Positions 1 through 12,673 of a DNA stretch of 64,000 nt are shown here, piece by piece. The stretch comes from Scleromitrula shiraiana. Lineage: Eukaryota > Ascomycota > Leotiomycetes > Helotiales > Sclerotiniaceae. Where the stretch lies: NCBI GenBank assembly GCA_028455995.1, contig JABELC010000003.1:620001-684000 (forward strand), given 5' to 3'. Position 1 is the first letter of the stretch; every line of letters starts with the position of its first letter. The position numbers and the translations under genes are program-made. The notes beneath the pieces are model-generated. The model made no database searches, had not been told where the DNA came from, and worked only from the letters and a program-made list of their open reading frames with translations.

Positions 1-363
1 GGATTCTGGCTCTTCTAATCCTGTCATGCGGGCAAGTCGACCCCTATAAAGGAACGTCTTTATCGCAACATTGAGGTCAGTTTTACAATCTTCGAAACTA
101 CATTGGTGTTGAGCAGTACAGTATTTTGTTGAAATCCAGTGGAAAATCTCTTTTTCAGCTTCATCCACAAGCGATGTTAGAGTTGGGTTTCTGGTTATGC
201 TGAATTCTGGTTCGGAACCCAAAAAGACGAGATGAACCTTGCGACATCCCCGAAAGAGCAGAATTGTAGGGTAACTCAGAGAGAGGGCATTTATGCGGTA
301 CAACTTATCTTGTGGAACCCCCAAATTCATCTGGATATGTAGCCTTGCGACGGAAGCGTTCAT
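1..363 (-). CDS. Partial unknown protein, runs off left edge
   Basis: An open frame of 121 codons runs from an ATG at 363 down to base 1 without a stop, so the gene is cut by the window edge. The in-frame stop upstream is at 385-387, so the ATG is the first available start unless an intron lies between. The visible protein starts MNASVARLHIQMNLGVPQ and contains two cysteines in CSFEDC. I recognise no family. Codon use and composition resemble the other genes of the window rather than the A+T-rich spacers. It could be an internal exon rather than the N-terminus. Confidence 0.45.
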   Translation of the reverse strand, partial: MNASVARLHIQMNLGVPQDKLYRINALSLSYPTILLFRGCRKVHLVFLGSEPEFSITRNPTLTSLVDEAEKEIFHWISTKYCTAQHQCSFEDCKTDLNVAIKTFLYRGRLARMTGLEEPES

Positions 364-2829
364 GCTGGCCAATACTTGGACCGCTTAGCAGCTGAATTAA
401 TCTGCTGCAATTCAATCAAAGTACCCAATCCTATATATGCGAGTGCCCGGTTGAGGGTACACAAGTATCATACTGGTATCTCGCGGGCGCCCAGAAGTTT
501 TCTGGATTGCAGACGTTCATTCGAACAAATCTTACTCTTCATCCCCGCCTCTCTCCCACCCCATTCTTATATCTCCCCTTCAAACCTAAGCACGACTGAG
601 TTGCTATTCATTTCGTAAAATGATGATGGTGCTCTTCAACATAAGAACGATCAAAACTTTTTGGCCATATTTGAATGTACACTTTCAATTGATCTTTGCA
701 CCAATCACTCATAAACAAAAGTTTAAAATAACAACAATCGATGGAAAAATACAGTATTCAATTATACATGGAACTTGTACTCGATGGATTTAAGAATCTT
801 CGAGAAGAGACATGCATTGTAGAGCTCAACCCGAGATTAACCCGCAACGGGGAACAACGATGTTCCGAGAGGTTGAAAATGTCTATCAGAGTCCCTCGAT
901 CACCTATCCGATACATCTTCGCCGTATCTGGTTTTATTCGATTGAATTGTAAGTGCAAGCGTGCCCGCAAATTTTACGAATTAAATGCAAAATATTTATA
1001 CGAAGATATAATTATTACGGCAGACGACGGATGGATATTAGCAGGATGGCGGCCTCCAACATCCCTCTACCGCCTCTACCAGCCCATTTACACAGGAGGA
1101 AAAAAGATAAGATCGATATACAGAGCCTAACTCTCATTACACGTCTCAATTATCACACCATTGATAATTCGGTCCTCTTCGTCAAGATCCTCATCCCCAT
1201 TCTATTACGTTAAAAAGCATACACACACAAGTCCTTTCCTACCAGCATACAGTACATATTCAACCTGTTTTACCTACATACTTGAAATTATCCTTTCTTT
1301 CTCTTTCACCTGACCATCCCTTCATAAATCATGATCCATTCGAACTTGACTGAACCCGAAGTTTAAACCTCATCGCGTTGGACCGTCGGTAATAATGATC
1401 CAAATTCTCCACCAGAATATGGAATCACACTTACGTACCAACAAAACCCCATCAATAACTCCATTCCCAACCCCCCCTCTCCCCTTTCCTCTCCAACTCC
1501 CACTCTCTCCCACTCCCACTCCCACACCAACTCCCACCTTCAACTCCCCAATCCCCAATCCCCCTCCCAAATCCCCTTTACCCACCAAATGCACCCACCA
1601 GATGCATCCCCTACCTACTCCACCAAAACTAATATCCCATTAGCTAAGAACCACAGCCCCCTAGAATAAACAAACGAACAAATAAACAAACTCATCTAGT
1701 GCTACCTCACAATAGCGGTCGGATACCGTAAAATATATTTAGTTTCATAAAACGGAGTTAACAATTAATCACCGAACAAACTACACTATACAATACGAAC
1801 ATAGGATATCATATGATACCAAAAACCTTACGTGTTCATTGTGCATATTCATATTTATATTCATGACTCGTTACCTCTCAGTGAAGGGTCTTCACTCACT
1901 CACTAATCACGAGTACTATATTCAACTCTAATACCAATACCTAGCCTCCTAGCTTCCTAGCACATATTTCCGAGACGCCCAAACTGTTTGCTTCAGTGTT
2001 ACATGCATATGATTAGATGAATAAATAAACAATCCACAATCCCGAACGATATTATGCATCTACCCAGGTATGTGTATTTCCTGTTTATGACATGGCGTTA
2101 AAGGGCATCCACTCTCCAAATAATATAATATAACAATCCAAACAAACAAAGCATCCCCATCCCTCCATGCATCCATACATTATTCGTACTGTACATGCGA
2201 AATACGAGTGAGTGATGGAGAAGTCCGAGAAAGCTAGCTAGCGACCAACGACATAGTTCGTATATACCACTTATTATCATCCGATTGTGAAAATAAGAGA
2301 TCCATCCATTCATAAATTACAAACATATAAATACATCATACATGATAACCGCCGGCAACGCATAATTCCGCATCCCACCTCATGATCCAAAAACCAAGGA
2401 ACAAACCTCATCTCCATACATACCCCCATACATACCCCCATACCTAGCACCCACCCAAATCCCAAATTCCAGTACACGACATAAAAATACATAAAACATA
2501 CCACCAACAACACACCACCAACCACAAATCCAATCCAATTCCATACCTCTTGTTGTCAGTAAGTGGATACACCAGTAACCATATTTACTTGCCGCTTTCC
2601 TCATATCCATAATACTAGTAGCCTCAATTATCATCAACGACCCACACGATGATCCATACAGTAACAACATACTATCCATAAAAATAGAGTGATTTCGCAA
2701 GAAAATACTACAGACAATAATGTGGATACGTTTTAACCGCTTTGAACACAGACTGATGATCCACCACCGTGACGGTGGAGTCTAGCTATAAGAGTCTAAC
2801 TCTGTAGTCGACTTACAATACATCAAAAT
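364..2829. other. Long spacer, no convincing gene
   Basis: No reading frame here looks like a real gene. The longest, 741-1130 on the + strand (129 codons), has no recognisable domain and overlaps an equally good antisense frame. The stretch from about 1200 to 1350 is pyrimidine-rich like a fungal leader. A C-rich microsatellite lies at 1466-1580, and a perfect 7+1+7 inverted repeat (CCACCGTGACGGTGG) at 2764-2778. A spliced small gene or a long untranslated region cannot be excluded. Confidence 0.5.
1466..1580. repeat. C-rich pyrimidine microsatellite
   Basis: Imperfect tandem CCCACT/CCCAAT-like units on the + strand with almost no G. It makes spurious proline-threonine frames on one strand and glycine-valine frames on the other. 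Confidence 0.75.
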
Positions 2830-5660
2830 GTCTCTCGACTTGTTAAAAAAATCGAATTCCTTATTATATATTCAAAATAAAACTTTATAATAAATATAAT
2901 ATTGGTTTTTTTGAATCAAAAATTAGAGAAATAATTTATTTTGAATTTTAATTGTTTAATTATTAAATTTTTAAAAAATAATATTAAAAATGAAAATATA
3001 ATTTTTCATGAATTTTCAAAAAAAATATATTTAAATGATTTTAATAATTTTGATATTAATTTATTTGAAGTTAAATTTTTTACAAGTCGAAAAAGTACTT
3101 AGTAAGTTAATAAGAGAGTAGTAGTTAGTAGTACTAGTATATATGAAATAATAAATTACTAAATTAAACTTGAAATATTAATTACTACTAGTATTAATCT
3201 AGCATGATAATAATATTACTAGTAGTAATAATAAAAATTATTAAAAAGTAAATTGAATTACTAATAAGTACTACTACTAGTACTAGCTAGTAGTACTTCA
3301 CTGGCAAGTTGAATTACTAGTATATAATATTAGTAATACTATCATGATTATTAATATACTACTAGTAGTAGTAAAAATATATTAATCTAAGAGAATTCTT
3401 ATATAATAAGTTGAAATAAATAAATTCATTTAAAATAAATTTAACCTAGTAGTGATAAAATAAAAGTTAATATTAAGATTGACTCGGAGTTTTAATTATA
3501 CTCGATTTAGTCAACTTGAATCTAATGTGTTTGAGATTATTCAAGTTCGAAATCATTCAAGTTACAGCCTGAGAAAACTATAACTTATGCACATTACGAA
3601 TCAATACGAGTCCGAGTCCGATTTAACTAGTAGTATATACTACTACTAGTACCGCTTCAAGTCTATTACTAGTATAAAAAAGACTACATCTTATTCACAT
3701 CTTTAAGAACGAGTATATATAATTTTTTACTAGTAGTAACTTCAAGTTGAAAGTACTTTATTATAAAAAACTTGAAGTTACAGGAATGAATTGGATTAAA
3801 GTATTTCCGAGTCCGAGTCTTAATTGAGTTACTAGTAGAAAACTCAACTTGACATTGATTTGACGAATAACTTGAATAATATCAAAATATCAAAATTCTA
3901 TTTCTTTTTTCAAAATTTTTAACTCCGACTCGGAGTCACTGGCAGCTACTAGTAGATCTAATTTTTAAAATTTACTTCAAGTTCTAAAATGATTAAAGTA
4001 TATGAATATTATTTATTTTAATTATTTGGATTTTTTCACGAAATCACTCTAATGATACAATATGATATTATATAATATAGACTCGAAGTCTCACTTAAAA
4101 TATCAAATTATGTATTGATTATTATAAAATAAAATAAAATAAAATATAAAGAGAACTAACAAGGTTGAAATGAAGTTCATCCATTAAATTGAATCCTGTG
4201 ACTCGAGTCGGATCTCTATTTCATCTAAAATTAAACGTTGTGCTCCTCCTCATCGACATGCATGATATTTATGCATAACTCACTGACACACGAACTTGAA
4301 TCGACTCGGAAATCGAATGATACTACTAGTACTACTACCTAGATACATAATCGCGGTAGTTTTATTCAGAGCGCGAAACATCCAAGTCCTTGATATGTTT
4401 TTGCTTATTTCATGCCAGTGACGAGGAGTTACGATGTTAAATTTTCTATTGCAAATTTGCTTCGCCTCGTCTCAAATCTTATTATAACTTCAAGTTAGAG
4501 TCTGAGATTAGATCAAATCTCTTTGTACTAGTACATCTCATCGAAATATTATATTTTTATTATAAAATTTCAGTTTTATTATACTAGTAACTTAACTTGA
4601 TGAAATAACATCAATCAAAAGAAAAATTTAGTCAGTGAGATTAATGAGAGTAATAAATAAGATTGATTAATTAAAATATACTAGTATTATTATATAGAAT
4701 CATGAATTCTATTTAATGATTTTTTATTAATTGATTATTAATTAATAATAAATCTTTATTAATTCTAAATAATTATTAATGCTACTAGTAATAATTTATA
4801 AATATTTACTATTAATTAATCGTTAATTAATTATAATTAATTTTTATCAATATAAAATATTTTGATATACTAATACATTAAAATGACTTTAATCTGGTAA
4901 TTACTACTACTAGTAGTAGTATAATTAACTTACATAATATCAAATCATAATTACTAGCACAGGCTGGCAATGAATAGAAAGAAGAGAATCATGATGATAC
5001 AATACAACTTGAACTTCAAGTTGAATGCGGAATGAATATGTTTGTATGACTCCGGGGGTATAGAACTATACAATTACGGGTATCAATCTGTATTATATTA
5101 TTTGTTCAAAAAGTTCAAAAAGAGTATTATGCGCCGTCGAGAATATATGCCTCCTCAACGGACACGTGACATAAAGTCACGTGTTTGACTATACAGACAG
5201 AATAGTATCTACTACTAGTACATAGTAGAGATAAATTTCAACTTTTAATTACTACTAGTATTAAACTTCAAGTTCATTTAATCTCTGGCAAATTATAAAC
5301 TTTGATAGTAACTTATTTGTATTTTCAAGTTCATTATTAATATAAATAAAATAAATATAATTAATAAATGAATTTATTATTTCATAATATCTATATATAT
5401 TTTATTACAAATATTCTTTTTTTCTTAGTATTAATATTAATTTAGAGATTCTTAAATCTATAATAAATTAATTTAAAAAAAAATTAACTTGAATTTTGAT
5501 TTTAATATTTTAAATTTATTGAAAAATTGAAATTTTATTTTCAAGTTCAAGTTCAAGTTATTCATATATAACTTAAAAGTTTATCAAAATTCTAACAAAA
5601 ATTAATTATCTGATATACTTTTTATTTATTAACTACTGGTATAAACTTATTAAGTTATTT
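2830..5660. repeat. A+T-rich island with palindromic words
   Basis: The base composition changes sharply near 2830 and returns to normal near 5660. No frame encodes a recognisable protein. Twenty ACTAGT hexamers occur by hand count between 3133 and about 5260, often extended to TACTAGTA or ACTACTAGTAGT. Two further words recur: TTCAAGTT or its complement (fused as CTTCAAGTTGAA near 5017), and GACTCGGAGT or CGAGTCCGAGTC. Most of the G and C left in the island sits in these words. An undegraded solo LTR lies inside at 5039-5199. Origin and function are unknown. It differs from the RIP-type block at 18-44.7 kb, which lacks these words. Confidence 0.7.
5039..5199. mobile_element. Solo LTR of the L1 family
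   Basis: A 161-bp sequence beginning TGTTTGTATGAC and ending ATACAGACA, flanked on both sides by GAATA (5034-5038 and 5200-5204). It matches the two LTRs of L1 at 17,877 and 44,739. TG/CA ends plus a 5-bp target duplication identify a solo LTR left by recombination between the two LTRs of a full element. This copy has kept its G and C, for example the CCGGGGG run, so it is the least RIP-damaged of the three. It holds two CACGTG hexamers as an inverted pair at about 5163-5183. Confidence 0.9.
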
Positions 5661-6490
5661 GAACCATATGATATCTTGCTTACGTCACGGTTGACGAAAG
5701 GTCAAAGTATCTTCACGGAGATTAAGCGAAGTCCGACGATTAGGACAATTAAAAATTTTCCCATGCCACGCCAAGCCAAGCGGTATTCAAGCCAAAGCAG
5801 GCAGCCGCAGCCCGGATATTCCAAACCCCTAGACGTCACATCCTTCTAGTGAGGTTCTAGTGTGCTTCTAGCGGGAACTGTGCAGGGATCCACATGAGCC
5901 AAGGTCCCAAGCGGCAACGGACTTCGATGCGACCTGTGTGGCTTTACTTGGCGATTGGCGAAGTGGATTGAAGATAGATGGTACCTGATATATATTTGCT
6001 GTTGAGATTGCTCATCTCAAATGTTCATTTTGAAGATGTTGTAGCAGCAATGAGATGAATATTCAGTTGAAAGGACGACACGTAAATCATTTCAAGTGTT
6101 TTGAGGATAAAAATCGGGAAAAAAGTGTCGAGGACGCCAATACATCACTAGTGCCGGCTTCTTTGTGGATCTCGTCGTCAAGAAAGTTAAACTCGAGATC
6201 CAGCAAGTAACAGAGCTAGACGAGTCAGCCCACCGAAAACTGGATCGACAAGCTCAAGTATCGCCGAGAGAAAGATTTCTCAACAACGACCGGTTGTATC
6301 TCGGAACTATGACGACACTGGTTACCAAGAGACGGCGATGGCAAACACGGAGTAATGTAGGTCTGATGATAGCCAACTTTAGAAAATGTGGTCCTCCCAC
6401 AATTTGAGGAATTAATAATGGAGCCTCTCCTGGAGACTCCGTATTTCAAAATCTTAATAAATTCCTCCATTCCCTCCCCCAACCTGAGAA
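5661..6490 (+). other. Upstream region of the first MFS gene
   Basis: Base composition returns to normal here. There are short tandem-like runs (CCAAGCCAAG, TTCTAGTG/CTTCTAGCG near 5848-5875) and an inverted repeat TTGAGATTGCTCATCTCAA at about 6002. The frames at 6165-6407 and 6225-6482 overlap on opposite strands and show no domain, so I read this as promoter and 5' leader of the transporter gene starting at 6491. Confidence 0.45.
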
Positions 6491-8313
6491 ATGACTACAT
6501 CACAAAAAGATCAGAATAATCAACAGCACGTCGACATGGCAGTTTTTCAAAAGGATGAAGGGGTACGGCCCCCTAATGGTGCAAAGAAAGGTGCCAATTC
6601 TGAGTCTGATATGCCGGACTTAAAACAGGAGGAGAACCAACAACCATCGAAGGGAAGAGTAGTAGGAGGTATATTCCTGCAGCAGATGCATGATATCGAT
6701 ACGGACAACACAGACGATGGGCCTCTGAAAGAAGTTGAAATCGACATGCCACTTACCCGTACCGAAATCACTCATCGCGATGATCAAGAATTTATTGTCC
6801 TCCATTTCGCTCACGGTGATCCAGAAAATCCATTCAATTGGCCCGCGATGAAGAAAGTTTTTATCACATTTTTATTGTGTATGATGACACTTTTTATCGG
6901 TCTTGCTACCACAGCCTACAGTAGTGGAATCAATAGCATGTGTGACGACTTTGGAGTTTCAACAGAACTTGGACAACTAGGTCTTTTCTGCTTCAATATG
7001 GCTTGTGCACTTGCACCTCTATTCCTCGCTCCTTTCTGCGAACTGGTCGGTCGTAAGATCATCTATATTGGTGCATATGCTGGCTTTATCGTCATCTTCA
7101 TTGGTCTCGCCCTTGGGAAGAACATTACTACAATCTTGTTGATGAGAACCTTGAGTGGATTGTTTGGATGTGTCGGTACTATTTTGGTCGGAGGAACATT
7201 CAGTGATATGTATACACCTGATAACCGCGCTGTTCCTATGGCTTGTTTCGCATATGTAAGCATTCTTTTCTCTTCATGATTGAACGTTCCTGTCAAATGT
7301 TGCATGATGGGCAGTCACTAACTTCATCTTAGGTGGCCATTCTTGGAACTGTTGGAGCACCTATCTATGCGGGATTCATCGATGAAACCATTGGTTGGAG
7401 ATGGATTGAGGGTATTCAGGGACTCGCAAACTTGCCATTGCTCGCTGCTATCCTCATATTCTTCCGTGAGACTAGAGGTGGTGTTACCCTTCATAAGCGA
7501 GCAAGACAACTTCGAGCAGCTACTGGTGATGAAAGGTATCGTGCTGAGATGGATTTGGAAGCTCGTAACCTCAAGGAGATGCTTCACAACTCGTCTATCA
7601 AGGCTGTCAAGATGCTTGCTACCGAGCCTGTTGTCTTTGCTTTCGGATTATGGATCGCCTTCGCTTGGTTCGTCACATTCTTGTTCCTCTCAGTCATCCC
7701 TATCACCTTTCAAGAGAAACGTGGCTGGAGTCAGGGTATTGCTGGTCTACCATACATTTCCCTTTGCATAGGGGTTACGATCGCTTTCGGATTGAACTTC
7801 CTCCAAATCAGGAAATATAAGAGCATCATGGCATCCCACGATAGACATATCCTTCCAGAGTCTCGACTATACGGCGCAATGTGTGGAGCTGTTTTCCTAC
7901 CAATCGGGTTGTTCATATACAGTTTCACGCAATATGGTTACATTACCTGGGTTGCGCCAGCCATAGCTCTTGCACCAATCGCCATGGGTATTTTCTTCAT
8001 CTTCGAATCGACATACAGCTATACATCGGATTGTTATGGAGAGAATAGTTCATCCGCCATCGCTGGGCAAGGATTGATGCGTAACACCTTGGGTGCTGTA
8101 GCTCCTTTGTTTGCATCCCAATTCTTCAAGAATGTAGGAAGTCAATACGCAGGTCTTATCTTGGCAATTGCTGGTAGCGCCTTAACGTTCATTCCGTTTG
8201 TCATGTACAAGTATGGACATCTTTTACGAGCGCGTTCGAAGCTGGCCAACACTCAAAAGGGAGACGAAGAGCAAAAGAAAAAGACTGGTCTTTATACCGC
8301 TCCGTTTGCGTAA
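6491..8313 (+). CDS. MFS transporter, DHA1 drug:H+ antiporter type
   Basis: Two exons, 6491-7255 and 7333-8313, give 581 residues. The 77-bp intron has donor GTAAGC, a CTAAC branch site and acceptor TTAG, and splicing restores AYVAILGTVGAPIYAG. A hydrophilic N-terminus of about 115 residues ends in ENPFNWP, the usual DHA1 entry motif, followed by about twelve hydrophobic segments. CELVGRK near residue 183 is the loop 2-3 motif A, GTVGAPIYAGFI fits motif C, and PESRLYGA precedes the second half. The family exports toxic compounds, azoles or polyamines across the plasma membrane using the proton gradient. The substrate cannot be told from sequence. A second DHA1-like gene lies 2.6 kb downstream on the same strand. 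Confidence 0.93.
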
Positions 8314-8654
8314 AGAGGTGGAGGTATCGATATTGCATCGAAACCGGATGTCAAACTTCGAGCAACGAGACTCGCATTTCATTTATGTACCGGTGACAGG
8401 CATCCACTACTCTTTATGCCTTGGTGCAATGAGTTCATGAATATGCCAATTTAATCCACAACGAATCTCATAGCTGGATGTTGTTGAATATTTGTAGATT
8501 GAGGCAGGATCTCGTTTTCATATCACTTTAATGTTGGATATTTGCATGGTCGAGGAGTACTATTATCTGGGTGGTTCATGCATTAGTAGGAGTTTAACAA
8601 CATTGGATTGGGATTATTGATTTAATATGGAGTATGAATGAATGTACGATACCA

Positions 8655-8700
8655 AATGAAAAATGAAAAATGAAGAATGAAGAATGAAGAATGAAGAAAA
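8655..8700. repeat. AATGAA/GAATGAA microsatellite
   Basis: Tandem 7-bp units read as AAATGAA then GAATGAA on the + strand, in the 3' flank of the first transporter gene. Confidence 0.7.
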
Positions 8701-9101
8701 TGGAAAATGAAATGTTTACAAACCAAAAAATATATATATTCATCTTTATGATTTGTGAATTTATTTGGTATTTTGTATGCTCGCCGACTTGGTGATAAAA
8801 AGAAGAGGATTGAATTATAGTATAGTTCCATACCCTTCTATCTAGGTTTTTGCTCTGAATTTTAATAGCTGATCAATGAGAGGTAGAGACAAGGTTTTCG
8901 ATGGATGGATGGGTACCTCCAGATTTTATAGATACTCCAATCCTCTTGCAAGTGCAGAATTGGCATTTTGGGTAACCCGCCCCGCCCCGCAAAAATATCT
9001 ATGGGTAAAAGCTACCTACTATGTAGGTAGTTCAAGGTGAAAAACTAGCCCATACGCTTTACACATTTATCGAGAGCTCCGGAGACAGAGTGTGTGTATG
9101 T

Positions 9102-9152
9102 GAGAAAGAGAGAAAGAGAGAAAGAGAGAAAGAGAGAAAGAGAGAAAGAGAG
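9102..9152. repeat. (GAGAAA)-type microsatellite
   Basis: Tandem 8-bp AGAGAAAG units with only purines on the + strand. They produce a spurious KERE-rich frame. Confidence 0.8.
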
Positions 9153-10944
9153 GTTATTTAGGTCGCACAAGTGTGAAAAAACAATACAAGTTCCAAGTAA
9201 GAAAGATATGAATGAGGAGAGTTATCAAGGCAAAGTTCAAAGTTGCCAGCCAAGTTTGGCGATATTCACTTCAATATTTGGTTCTGGTGGTTATAGATTT
9301 AGGATTATGTAAGACATTGCCAATCAAAGCCCTGAAGTTGGTGTACCCATTCTTCAACCATGATATGCATAACATCCGCAATAACGACATCAAGGTACAA
9401 TAATTACAAGGTACAATAATTATTTTCATGTCAAACAGGTCAAACAGGTCTACGATCAGGTCTACAATCAGCAGGACATAGTAGATCTTACTGTTCTACC
9501 ACTTCGGTAATCTGATTTGATATTAAACGGTATTTCATTTCTAGCCCAGTAGGTAAAATATTGGTATCGGGTTGTACTTTACACCACATGTGACTAGGCA
9601 GTATTAGTATTGGTTAAAGACACGAAGAGAGGTACCTTAGTTTGAGTACACTTATTCCTATCAGTTGAAACATTCCCCTCATACCGTATTCAAGATAACT
9701 GGAGGGATGGCTTAGCATTTCATTTCAATATTCTGGTTATCGGATTCGGGAGAGAACTGAAAAGTTTGTTGAGCAGTTGCTAGCAGGATAGGTGTGGATG
9801 CCGCGGGTGTTCTGCTCATTGCCTGTTGATCTGCATATACGGTATATATGTCAGAAATGAAGAAAAGGGAAGAGAAGTAAAACTTTTCAATTCATTGTCA
9901 TATATTTGGTTCTTTTACGAGCTGAATTGTTGATATTGAGCATTCCTTGTTCGTTTGGTACTAGGAACTTGAATACTCAACCCGAAGAGATTCTTATTAC
10001 CTATGGATACTGCAATGATATGTGTTTTAAGAAGTTTCTTCAATGCTATCTGTGTAGCCTAGATATGACTTGCGACAACGATGGAATGGGGATACCAGAC
10101 AGATCATCCACAAATGCACTCAGTACTCATTCACTCTTAACATTTCGAGTTACCGCGCCAAGTACTTAGAACCACAAGGAATTCCAACTCGAGTCCATCA
10201 ATATCAAGTAGATCATGACTCTATCTAGCAAGCACCAGATGTATAAACCTCAATGACGAATACCAAGTGCTTCAACTTGGATATGTTCCGAATATCTTAT
10301 CGGTTATCGGTGACGATTTGTGTGTTCTATGGTGTTACAAGAAAACATCCCGAGTCCATTTTGTTTGAAATGCCATCATACATGACAACAATTACAAGGA
10401 AGTATAGCAAAGAATAGGATGAGGCATCTTGAAACATAATCAAGTACACGTTGACCTCGTATAACATAAAATGGAATTGTTGTTGTGATGTAAGAAGAAG
10501 TATCGAAAAGTAACAGTCGACTTTCTAAATAACTCTCTCTGCTAAGAGATCGAAAAAACTTACATCAGAGGTCATCTTCAATTGGATGAAAATGAAGAAT
10601 CTGGATTTTCAAGTTAAAAGTATATCCCGCACTTCACCCATTCAACAAAAATGAGAGGTCAATTACATAGTACCGGTATGTTTATGTTTATGTGTTTATG
10701 TTTATAATGTTTACGACGTCAAGACTCAACTGAAAGTGAAAACTCGGCAAAATTTTCCCGAAATTTATTGTTGCGTCTCTCCAATTTTCTCCTCTCAAGC
10801 TCTTGTCTCGTCGTCTCTATATATATTTTCTTCCCCTTCTTATAATCGAACAATTATTAAATGAACTCTTATTTCTCTTCACTCAAACTTTGTATTATAT
10901 ACCTTCATATAATTCTCCTCTGAGGAAGATTTCATTTCCTCACT

Positions 10945-12673
10945 ATGACTTTCCAAGCTCGAAAAAATAGCAGTGATGCTACTAGCACAAAAGCATCTTT
11001 TGACTCAAGAGGGTCTGAAACTGTTGAATCTCATGTAGTATTAGATCTTGTTATAAAAGAGAGCTTTTTCTTACCACCTAATCAAAGAGGTCCAAATTAT
11101 GATTTTCCAGCCCAATGGGAAGAGAAGCCAAGAAATTGGAGAGCAAAAACAAAATATTCTATTGCAATTGCTATTTTATATACGGCTTTTGTTGCGTAAG
11201 TTTGCACTCGATCTAACTAAATCTCATAATCATACTAACGAGCTCAGAACTTTTGGAAATCCGATTTATGTCAGTGGCATTCCAGATGTAATGTCAAGTC
11301 TTAGCATCAGCAACTCTCTTGCTGTCGCACCAATTTCCTGCTATTCGTTTGGACTCGGGATTGGTGCCCTTCTCTCTACTGCGTTCTCCGAGGTTTATGG
11401 TCGAAAAATCGTTTACAGATGCACTGCACCTCTGGCTATGATCTTTACCATTGTAGGTGGCGCTGGTAGCAACATCATCGTCATATCAATCGCGAGAGTA
11501 TTGACCGGTCTATTTGCATCACCAGCTCTGACCGTTGGTGGAGGAATCATCAGCGATCTTTGGGATACTAGTCTGCAGAAAACCGGCACAACATTCGCTG
11601 TACTATACGTATTTATTATCATTGCCGGCACGCAAACGGCACCTATGGTCAGCGCGGCAATCCTAACTGATCATCAAGATCATTCATGGAGATGGGAATT
11701 TTGGATCCCGGCAATGCTTCTTGCAGGCACTGCAATCATCGCTTTTTGGATCCCCGAGACCTACGAACCACAATTGCAGCGAAATCGGAACAAATTACAC
11801 GGGGGTAATTACGCGGATCACAAAACTCTTCTCAAACAACTAGTCACATGTCTTGGACGACCTCTCCACATGTTATGGGTTGAACCAACTGTACTACCAA
11901 CCGGATTGATCATGGCCATTACACAATCCATCGTCTTCTCCTACTTCACTGCCTACGCCGCACTATTTACAGATGTATACCACCGCACACGATACCAAGT
12001 TGGGATGGCATTTAGCCCATTGATTATAGGCAGTGTGGTTGCATTACCAGTCCTGGTACTCTTCGATATTATGTTTTATCGCAAGCTCAGACATGAGGCG
12101 ATTATGTTTGGTATCAATATTGCCCCTGAGAAACGCCTGTATCCTGCCATTCTTGGATCAATCACGCTTCCAATGTCATTATTCTGGTGAGCACTCTCTC
12201 TCTTTGTCTGTCCTATCCGGGCTCTGCTGACATAACTCAACAGGCTCGCATGGACCGGTCGTCCCGACGTCCCCTGGATCGTACCCACCGTTTCCGGCGG
12301 CCTATTCGGTTTCTCCGTCGTTCTCACCATGGTAAACCCCACCCACCCCATTCCCATCCCATCCTATCCCATCCCATTCCATCCCATCTGCCCAAAAAAT
12401 CAACTAACCAACTCCCAGCTCTGTCTCCCCATGTACAACAGCGACATCTTCCACGCCCGCTACTGCGCCTCCATGCTCGGCGCTCTCATGTTCATGCGCT
12501 ACTCCGTCGGCGCCGCATTCCCCCTCTTCATGCCGGCTCTAACGGATAAATTGGGGTTTGCGTGGGCGATTTCCGTGTTGGGGTTTATTTCTGTTTTGTT
12601 GATTCCGATTACGCCGCTTATATATAGGTTTGGTCCGCGCTTGAGGAGTACGAGTCTGTATGCTGAAGCGTGA
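10945..12673 (+). CDS. MFS transporter, DHA1-like, four exons
   Basis: Exons 10,945-11,195, 11,248-12,186, 12,244-12,331 and 12,419-12,673 give 510 residues. Introns are 52, 57 and 87 bp with donors GTAAGT, GTGAGC and GTAAAC and AG acceptors, and all phases close. The N-terminus of about 60 residues leads into KPRNWRAKTKYS at the first membrane segment. SEVYGRKIVYR near residue 131 is motif A, WIPETYEPQL follows segment 6, and GAAFPLFMPAL fits the penultimate segment. It should be a 12-segment proton-coupled exporter of the plasma membrane. It is not a close copy of the transporter at 6491. Exons 3-4 are markedly more C-rich than exon 1, and intron 3 is a CCCAT repeat. Confidence 0.9.

Larger units (their letters stand above)
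8314..10944. other. Intergenic region with microsatellites
   Basis: This 2.6-kb spacer between two transporters has no frame with a recognisable domain. It holds a GAATGAA-type microsatellite (about 8655-8700), a GAGAAA array (about 9102-9152) and the hairpin CTACCTACTATGTAGGTAG near 9011. There are also short direct repeats of GTCAAACAG and CAGGTCTAC near 9428-9475, and GTTTATGTTTATGTG-type repeats near 10,680. The pyrimidine-rich TATATATA-containing tract at about 10,780-10,940 is the likely promoter and leader of the gene at 10,945. Confidence 0.5.

Noticed and set aside
741..1130. 129-codon + strand frame near the left end
   Set aside because: No domain, low-complexity composition, and an overlapping minus frame of similar quality. 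I could not tell it from chance.
2098..2700. Overlapping minus-strand frames of 71-106 codons
   Set aside because: They come from CCCCATACATA and CACCAACAAC repeats and encode low-complexity tryptophan/glycine-rich sequence with no family.
8655..9152. Regular repeats that might suggest a CRISPR array
   Set aside because: They are short-unit microsatellites without spacers, in a eukaryotic nuclear context.
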